Below the pieces are notes generated by a model that did not search any database, was not told the origin of the DNA, and saw only the letters and a list, made by a program, of their open reading frames with translations. A stretch of DNA of 64,000 nt, taken from NCBI GenBank assembly GCA_903879915.1, contig CAIRNJ010000101.1, forward strand, positions 61,053 through 125,052. Reading direction: 5' to 3'. Positions 59,624 to 64,000 of this stretch are shown here, piece by piece. This DNA comes from an uncultured Elusimicrobia bacterium. GTDB lineage: Bacteria; Elusimicrobiota; Elusimicrobia; Elusimicrobiales; UBA9959. Within the stretch, counting starts at the first letter, position 1. Every line of letters begins with the position of its first letter. Both the position numbers and the translations under genes were made by a program.

Positions 59624-59935
59624 ATGACCGAGCTGCTGGAAGCCGCGGAACTGGAAAAGCTGGAAGAAGGCCGCCTGCGCCCGGCGTGGCCGCGGGGCCT
59701 GCCGGTGCTGCTGGTGAAAACGGGCGGGGCGGTGTACGCGCTGGAGAACCGCTGCGCGCACATGGGCTGCCCGCTGGCGGCGGGCTCGCTCGACGGCTAC
59801 ACGCTGCAATGCCCCTGCCACGACTGGCGCTTCGACGTGCGCGACGGCAGTTTCCTGGACGCGCCGGAACTGCGGCTGAGAACTTACGCGGTGGTAATTC
59901 AGGACGGGAAAGTTTTTATAAAGGCGGACCTATGA
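59624..59935 (+). CDS. Rieske-type [2Fe-2S] ferredoxin
   Basis: 103 aa from the ATG at 59624; the frame is open to 59516 but that would include the promoter. Cluster motifs are CAHMGC (Cys, His) and CPCHDW (Cys, His), 17 residues apart in between, as in NirD/BphA3-type soluble Rieske proteins. No signal peptide, so cytosolic. It opens a four-gene redox operon; the glutaredoxin starts 4 bp before its stop. It probably carries electrons to or from the iron-sulfur reductase at 60180. Confidence 0.88.
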   Translation: MTELLEAAELEKLEEGRLRPAWPRGLPVLLVKTGGAVYALENRCAHMGCPLAAGSLDGYTLQCPCHDWRFDVRDGSFLDAPELRLRTYAVVIQDGKVFIKADL

Positions 59936-60183
59936 AAAAAGTGACCATCTACGCGCTGAGCACCTGCCTGTGGTGCAAAAAGACCAAAAAATATTTCGAG
60001 GACAGGAAAGTAGCGTTCGAGGCCGTGGATTACGACAAGCAGGACGAGGCGCGCCAGGAAGAGCTGATGGCCGAGATGCGCGCGGCCGGCGGCACGGGCT
60101 CTTTCCCTTTCGTGAAGATAGGCGGCGCCTCCACGCAGGGCTACGACCCCGAAGAGTTCGAGAAGCTGCTTAACGATAAATGA
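59932..60183 (+). CDS. glutaredoxin-like protein with CLWC active site
   Basis: 83 aa. TIYALSTCLWCKKTKKYFED gives the active site CLWC in place of the usual CPYC. SFPFVKIGG has the cis-proline, and TQGYDPEEFEKLL closes the fold. Start overlaps the Rieske stop by 4 bp, and its stop overlaps the next start by 4 bp (ATGA). Tight coupling to the FTR catalytic subunit suggests it is the electron acceptor of that enzyme, as redoxin-FTR pairs elsewhere suggest. Confidence 0.88.
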   Translation: MKKVTIYALSTCLWCKKTKKYFEDRKVAFEAVDYDKQDEARQEELMAEMRAAGGTGSFPFVKIGGASTQGYDPEEFEKLLNDK

Positions 60184-60512
60184 GCATAGCCGCCAGAAAA
60201 AAAGCCCTGCGCTTCCTTTTTGAACCCGTCGTGGACAAGCTGGGCTATAAGTTCACGCCAGCGGAAGAGGACGCGGATTTCCTGCTGGAGCAGGAAGCCA
60301 TCATAGAGGCCGAGACCGGCATGCCCTACTGCCCCTGCCAGGCGCGCGCCAAAGACCGCGCCGAGAACATGCGCATGGTCTGCCCGTGCATCCCTTTCCA
60401 CCGCGCCCATTACGACGCCATGCGGCGCTGCTGGTGCGGGCTGTTCGTGCACAAGGACGTTACCGACCCCGACAAGCTCCGGCAGTTCCCGGAAGCGAAG
60501 ATGAAGAAATAG
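60180..60512 (+). CDS. ferredoxin-thioredoxin reductase catalytic subunit-like (FTRc)
   Basis: 110 aa. Three Cys-x-Cys motifs are present: YCPCQAR, VCPCIPF and RCWCGLF, spaced 14 and 13 residues. In FTR the six Cys hold a [4Fe-4S] cluster and an adjacent redox disulfide; plant enzymes have CHC last, here CWC. FTR reduces the disulfide of a thioredoxin with ferredoxin electrons. Neighbours are a glutaredoxin (4-bp overlap) and two Rieske ferredoxins rather than plant-type ferredoxin. No variable (alpha) subunit is seen. Confidence 0.88.
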   Translation: MSIAARKKALRFLFEPVVDKLGYKFTPAEEDADFLLEQEAIIEAETGMPYCPCQARAKDRAENMRMVCPCIPFHRAHYDAMRRCWCGLFVHKDVTDPDKLRQFPEAKMKK

Positions 60513-60526
60513 GAATATCTTTATTT

Positions 60527-60883
60527 ATGTTCATTAAAGCGGCCGAAGAAAAAGATATAGCGCCGGGGGGCATGAAAGCCGTAGCGCTCAACGGCACGGA
60601 GCTCGTTCTGTGCAATTACGGCGGAAAGTTCTACGCCGTGGCCCGCGCCTGCGGCCACGCGCACGCCCGCCTGGAGCGCGGCGCGCTGACGGGCTGGGTG
60701 CTCACCTGCCCGCTGCATTACGCGCAGTTCGACATCCGCAGCGGCGAGGCCCTCAGCCGCCCCGTGCCGGAACGCGCCGAAAATAAATACCCCGACCCCG
60801 CCGCGCCCGGCCTTAGAACTGACGGCCTTAAGACCTGGCGCGTCAAAACTGAAGGCGGCTCCGTCCTTGTAGACCTGCAATAA
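60527..60883 (+). CDS. second Rieske-type [2Fe-2S] ferredoxin
   Basis: 118 aa from the ATG at 60527; AGGA lies 12 bp upstream. Cluster motifs are ACGHAHARL (Cys, His) and TCPLHYAQFD (Cys, His). Its C-terminal part (ENKYPDPAAPGLRTDGLKTWRV) is longer than in the first Rieske protein. The two probably differ in potential or partner. It closes the redox operon, 14 bp after FTRc. Confidence 0.85.
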   Translation: MFIKAAEEKDIAPGGMKAVALNGTELVLCNYGGKFYAVARACGHAHARLERGALTGWVLTCPLHYAQFDIRSGEALSRPVPERAENKYPDPAAPGLRTDGLKTWRVKTEGGSVLVDLQ

Positions 60884-60931
60884 ATTCCCCGCGGCGAACG
60901 TTATATAGTCAGCGGAAGAACTGGAGGCTGT

Positions 60932-61762
60932 ATGAAACCTGTAATAACTGCGGTAGCGGCGTTCCTTATGCTGGCGTCGGCCGCGGCGGCGCAAGGCCCG
61001 ATGGGGCCCTGCAAGGCCGACGTGGAAAAATTCTGTAAAGACATAGAGCCGGGCGAAGGCAGGATCATAGCCTGCCTGAAAGCGCACGAGGCCGAGCTGT
61101 CGGCGGAATGCAAGACCAGGGACCTCGAAGCCAAAGGCCCTAAAGAAAAGAAAGGCAACGGCCTGATAGAGGCCTGCAAGGCCGACCTGGACAAGCTGTG
61201 CGCCGGCGTTAAGGACGGGCCCGGCGGTAAAATGCGCTGTCTCAAAGAGAACGAGGCCGCCCTGTCCGAGGGCTGCAAGGCCAAGTTCGGCGAGCAGAAA
61301 GAAAAGATGCAGAAAGCCAACCCCTGCCTGGCGGACGTTGAGAAATTCTGCAAGGACGTAAAGCCGGGCGAGGGCAGGATCATCGCCTGCCTGAAAACGC
61401 ACGACGCCGAACTGTCGGCGGAATGCAAGGCCAGGGGCCCGGAAGCGAAGGACAGGAAAGGGAAGGGCCATGAAGCCGGCGCAGAAGGGAAGGGCCAGAA
61501 AAAGAAAAAAGACAACGGCTTCAGGGAAGCTTGCAAGGCCGACCTGGACAAGCTGTGCGCGGACGTGCCTGCCGGCCACGGCGCGAAAATACGCTGCCTG
61601 AAAAAGAACGAGGCCGCCCTGTCCGAGGGCTGCAAGGCCGGGCTGGACAAGGCTAAAGAGAAGCTGAACGAGCGGCGCGGGGACAAAGGCGGCCCCGGCG
61701 GCGGGAAACCGGAGGGAGCGGAAGAAGCCTCCGAACCGCCGGCGCCCTCCGAAGGCGAATAA
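60932..61762 (+). CDS. exported Cys-rich repeat protein (four GLG1-type repeats)
   Basis: 276 aa. A signal peptide (KPVITAVAAFLMLASAAAA) is followed by four Cys-rich units of the type PCKADVEKFCKDIEPGEGRIIACL...AELSAECK and ACKADLDKLCAGV...RCLKENEAALSEGCK. They alternate in an A-B-A-B pattern joined by Lys/Glu-rich charged linkers. The A units and the B units are each nearly identical, indicating a duplication of the AB pair. The tail is Gly/Pro/Glu-rich. GGAGG precedes the ATG. Relative of the protein at 21353; role unknown. Confidence 0.82.
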   Translation: MKPVITAVAAFLMLASAAAAQGPMGPCKADVEKFCKDIEPGEGRIIACLKAHEAELSAECKTRDLEAKGPKEKKGNGLIEACKADLDKLCAGVKDGPGGKMRCLKENEAALSEGCKAKFGEQKEKMQKANPCLADVEKFCKDVKPGEGRIIACLKTHDAELSAECKARGPEAKDRKGKGHEAGAEGKGQKKKKDNGFREACKADLDKLCADVPAGHGAKIRCLKKNEAALSEGCKAGLDKAKEKLNERRGDKGGPGGGKPEGAEEASEPPAPSEGE

Positions 61763-61798
61763 CGCGGCGCCGGCAGCGGGCGCGGGGCCCGGCGGACG

Positions 61799-61835
61799 CA
61801 AAAAAACCGGCCCCTCGTGAAACGGGGGGCCGGTT
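61799..61835 (-). terminator. intrinsic terminator of the YFIDK-repeat gene
   Basis: On the minus strand AACCGGCCCC (61835-61826) pairs with GGGGCCGGTT (61814-61805) and is followed by six T residues. It starts 19 bp after the stop at 61854. Read on plus it lacks a T-run. Confidence 0.82.
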
Positions 61836-61853
61836 CGTCAATGAAAAAGAAAG

Positions 61854-62093
61854 TTATTTTTTCTTTTTCTTGCCGGAATTCTTCATGATGGCGCGGGACA
61901 CATTGCCCTTCTTGTCGATGAAGTAGAGGTAGCCTTTTTCTTTCGTTATGCCGACTTTCACGGCTTTCTTGGCCTTGCCGCCTTTCTTCTTGCCGCGGGC
62001 CATGACTGCGCAGGAGATGTCTCCGGCTTTGTCGATGAAATAAAGGAAACCCTTCTCGCGCTTAAGACCGACTTTCTGTATCATTTCTGCCAT
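61854..62093 (-). CDS. small basic protein with duplicated YFIDK motif
   Basis: 79 aa. Two copies of one unit: KVGLKREKGFLYFIDKAGDISCAVMARG (about 7-34) and KVGITKEKGYLYFIDKKGNVSRAIMKNSG (about 46-74), separated and followed by Lys-rich linkers. Each unit could form a small beta-hairpin sheet; the charge points to nucleic-acid binding. GGAGG precedes the ATG. Promoter at 62171-62199 and terminator at 61799 frame it. I do not recognise a named family. Confidence 0.72.
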   Translation of the reverse strand: MAEMIQKVGLKREKGFLYFIDKAGDISCAVMARGKKKGGKAKKAVKVGITKEKGYLYFIDKKGNVSRAIMKNSGKKKKK

Positions 62094-62170
62094 TTTAACT
62101 TCCTCCGTTATGCTCTCCCCCCGCTTTACCGCCGGGGCAGAATTTCGTCCCCGTCGGGGCCGATTGGTAA

Positions 62171-62199
62171 ATACTACATTATGCCGCCGGGGAATGCAA
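62171..62199 (-). promoter_or_regulatory. promoter of the YFIDK-repeat gene
   Basis: TTGCAT (62199-62194), 17 bp, TAGTAT (62176-62171) on the minus strand. The leader of about 70 nt contains a CCCCGACGGGG hairpin before the GGAGG site. Confidence 0.65.
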
Positions 62200-62202
62200 C
62201 AA

Positions 62203-63135
62203 TTATTTTGCGGCTTTTACGGCGGCGGGCGCGGGCTCCCGCAGGTTCTCCAGGAAAAATTCCGTGACCTTGTTGCGGTACACCTCGCCGCCCACCTCGG
62301 CGCAATGCGCGTGGGAGGCGCCGGCTATCACCCACATCCGCTTTTTCTCCGACGGGCACAGGCCGAAAAGCGCCTCGGCGTCGGCCGCCGGCACCAGGTC
62401 GTCGCTGTCGCCGTTGATGAACAGCACGGGCATCTTCACCCCGGCCACGCTGAAGCACGGGCTGTAGGGCTCGGGGTCGGCCTTGAGCTTGCGCCGCACG
62501 AAGAACAGCGTAAGGGCCACCAGCGGGAAATACGGGATGTTCAGGCGGCGCCAGCTCCAGTTGGCCACCACCCTTTTGTAGGAGAAAAAGGTATTCTCGG
62601 CCAGCAGGCACACCAGCTCCGGGTATTTGGCCGCGCTGTAGATGGCCACCGACCCGCCCATCGAGGTGCCGAAAACACCCACGGCCTCCACGGCCATCGG
62701 CCGGTTGGTCTTCAGGAAATCGTAAGCCGCGTCGAAGTCGCGCGTCTCCAGGTAGCCCACGCTCGACACCGTGCCCTTGCTTTCGCCGGAGGCGCGGAAG
62801 TCGAAGTAGAACAGGTTGAAGCCGTGCTCCGCCAGGAAATGCGTGTCGCGCAGCAGCTCGCCGCGGTTGGAGCCCCAGCCGTGGCAGAAAATTATGGTCC
62901 GCCCGCTCTCGCCGCCCGCGGCGGGGAGGAACCAGCCGCGCAGGCGCACGCCGTCGGCCGTGGCGAAATCGATGGTCTCGTAGGCCAGCTTGTACTGGTC
63001 GGGGGTATACGCCACCACGCCCTTGCGCGGCGGGTGTATTATGCCGTCTATCCTGCCGTGGGAGATGTAAACCGTCAGCGCCGCGGCCACGGCCAGCGCG
63101 AAAAGCAGCCAGTTGATTATTTCAAGTTTGCTCAT
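62203..63135 (-). CDS. membrane-anchored alpha/beta-hydrolase
   Basis: 310 aa. An N-terminal membrane helix (IINWLLFALAVAAALTVYI) is followed by the hydrolase fold: IIFCHGWGSNRGELL (oxyanion strand), GVFGTSMGGSVAIYSAAKYPE (nucleophile Ser near residue 157), FINGDSDDLVP (Asp) and AGASHAHCAEVGGEVY (His). This arrangement matches the YqkD/BAAT-like or FrsA-like esterase group with broad acyl substrates. The active domain would lie outside the cytoplasm if the helix is an uncleaved signal. Downstream of dapB by 14 bp on the same strand. Confidence 0.85.
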   Translation of the reverse strand: MSKLEIINWLLFALAVAAALTVYISHGRIDGIIHPPRKGVVAYTPDQYKLAYETIDFATADGVRLRGWFLPAAGGESGRTIIFCHGWGSNRGELLRDTHFLAEHGFNLFYFDFRASGESKGTVSSVGYLETRDFDAAYDFLKTNRPMAVEAVGVFGTSMGGSVAIYSAAKYPELVCLLAENTFFSYKRVVANWSWRRLNIPYFPLVALTLFFVRRKLKADPEPYSPCFSVAGVKMPVLFINGDSDDLVPAADAEALFGLCPSEKKRMWVIAGASHAHCAEVGGEVYRNKVTEFFLENLREPAPAAVKAAK

Positions 63136-63149
63136 AATTCCTCTTTAAA

Positions 63150-63869
63150 CTACCGCAGCCCTTTCAGGCCCAGCAGGTCTATGTAATCGTAAAAGCCCGG
63201 CCCGCGCCCGCACAGCCAGGCCGCCGCCCGCAGCGCGCCGGCCGCGAACACGGCGCGGGAATGCGCGCGGTGCGTAAGCTCCAGCCTTTCATGGGGACCG
63301 GCGTAAAGAACGGTATGCTCGCCGACTATGTCGCCGGCGCGCGCGCTGGTTATGGGCGGCAAAACGCCGCCGCGCGCGGCGGCCACCGCCCGGGCGTAGC
63401 GCAGCGCGGTGCCGGAGGGGGCGTCTTTCTTGGCCTTATGGTGCGCTTCGCTTATATGTATATCAAATTCCTTAAGACGCCCGGCCGCGAAAGCCGCCAT
63501 GGCGAAAGTGAGGTTGACCGCGGGGCTCATGTTGGGGGAGAAAAAAACGGGCACGCGGCGCGCTGCCTTTTTAAGGGCCGCCAGCTGGGCGGCGGAAAAG
63601 CCGGTGGTGCCGGTCACGAACGGAACGCCGGCCGCGGCGCAGGCGGCGGCGGCGGCGCAGGCGGCGCGCGGCCCGGAAAAATCTATCACCACGGAGGCGT
63701 CCCTGAGCAGCCGGGGCAGGCCGGCGGCCCTTTCCACCCCGGCCGCGCGCGCCAGGTCCACGCCGCCGGCATAGGCGAAGCCCGGGGAAATCTCCAGCTC
63801 GCGGCGCACGGCCAGGCCCATCCGGCCCGAAGCCCCGCACACCAGCACGCGCAGAACACGCTTTTTCAT
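63150..63869 (-). CDS. dapB: 4-hydroxy-tetrahydrodipicolinate reductase
   Basis: 239 aa. VLVCGASGRMGLAVRREL is the nucleotide loop, VVIDFSGPRA and GTTGFS follow, and the catalytic and substrate-binding region is SEAHHKAKKDAPSGTALRYA with the two His and Lys. It is somewhat short for the family, the N-terminal domain being trimmed in the loops. DapB reduces the product of DapA with NAD(P)H in lysine and meso-diaminopimelate synthesis for the cell wall. It sits 8 bp behind the edge gene in the same direction. No ribosome site is obvious. Confidence 0.93.
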   Translation of the reverse strand: MKKRVLRVLVCGASGRMGLAVRRELEISPGFAYAGGVDLARAAGVERAAGLPRLLRDASVVIDFSGPRAACAAAAACAAAGVPFVTGTTGFSAAQLAALKKAARRVPVFFSPNMSPAVNLTFAMAAFAAGRLKEFDIHISEAHHKAKKDAPSGTALRYARAVAAARGGVLPPITSARAGDIVGEHTVLYAGPHERLELTHRAHSRAVFAAGALRAAAWLCGRGPGFYDYIDLLGLKGLR

Positions 63870-63877
63870 CGGTTTAA

Positions 63878-64000
63878 TTATATGTATTTCCCCCCCGCCG
63901 GCACAATGCGCGCCGCCAGGCCGGCGCCCACAGCATTTTCCAATCTAAGAATGAGCCTGAAATCACTCGTCGTGATTCCGTCGTGTGTTTGTAGCCTGTC
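63878..64000 (-). CDS. C-terminal end of an unidentified gene (runs off right edge)
   Basis: 40 codons of an open frame enter from the right edge and stop at TAA 63878: THDGITTSDFRLILRLENAV then GAGLAARIVPAGGKYI. The composition is protein-like and the stop lies 8 bp before dapB on the same strand, which suggests an operon. I do not recognise the protein. No start is in the window. Confidence 0.5.
   Translation of the reverse strand, partial: DRLQTHDGITTSDFRLILRLENAVGAGLAARIVPAGGKYI

Overview
The window is a GC-rich bacterial chromosome segment with about 60 protein genes, one tRNA and no rRNA, CRISPR array or recognisable transposase. The organism looks like a Gram-negative (diderm) bacterium: there are lipobox lipoproteins, a lipocalin, a PbgA/LapC-like sulfatase-fold membrane protein and many exported TPR, WD40 and Cys-rich repeat proteins. 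Gene content and style resemble GC-rich Elusimicrobiota genomes from metagenomes, but no marker here proves that. Four gene disruptions or apparent losses (frameshifts near 7160 and 57210, an in-frame TAG at 50746, a missing HTH at 39219) could be real decay or, for the first three, assembly error.

Layout. 1-549: edge-truncated lipoprotein. 867-5396: two converging membrane proteins of the GT-C glycosyltransferase type, one ending in TPRs and the other fused to a WD40 propeller. 5429-10182: minus-strand recA, xerD, a frameshifted membrane protein and a 3-hydroxyacyl-CoA dehydrogenase. 10391-13756: two exported WD40/TPR proteins. 13762-25164: an M42-type peptidase, a C11 peptidase, a GT-C/TPR operon with YceH, FKBP, Cys-rich repeat protein, cation/H+ antiporter, response regulator and a FlgO-like protein. 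25265-30035: a membrane protein with a thioredoxin domain, inosine-guanosine kinase (gsk) and an exported protein behind a perfect 26-bp palindromic promoter. 30055-33329: a minus-strand two-component operon with lipocalin and YvlD. 33653-40232: an acyl-CoA operon (SDR reductase, double TetR, KAS III-like protein, CoA-transferase, thiolase, second TetR). 40301-49881: lipase, PbgA-like protein, rlmN, purF, second thiolase, DedA, tRNA-Val, mutT, DEDD exonuclease. 49945-57040: a damage-response region with a YhcG-type nuclease, dinB, the 5-oxoprolinase genes and a DUF2779 nuclease. 57054-64000: methyltransferase, lipid kinase, tiny Lys-rich proteins, a Rieske/glutaredoxin/ferredoxin-thioredoxin-reductase cluster, hydrolase and dapB.

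The most notable signal is a perfect inverted repeat, CAACCCGACA, six bases, TGTCGGGTTG, present three times, before recA, between a YhcG-type nuclease and dinB, and before a DUF2779 nuclease. In all four outward-facing directions that lead to a gene, a TATRCT/TACACT -10 box starts exactly 6 bp after the repeat. This is what an SOS (LexA-type) operator should look like, and its sequence does not match the classic LexA boxes I know. Other points of interest are a Rieske-Grx-FTR-Rieske redox operon, a PxpA-PxpC fusion, tandem-TetR regulators beside a KAS III homologue without its His/Asn catalytic residues, and a 29-bp perfect inverted repeat between rlmN and purF.
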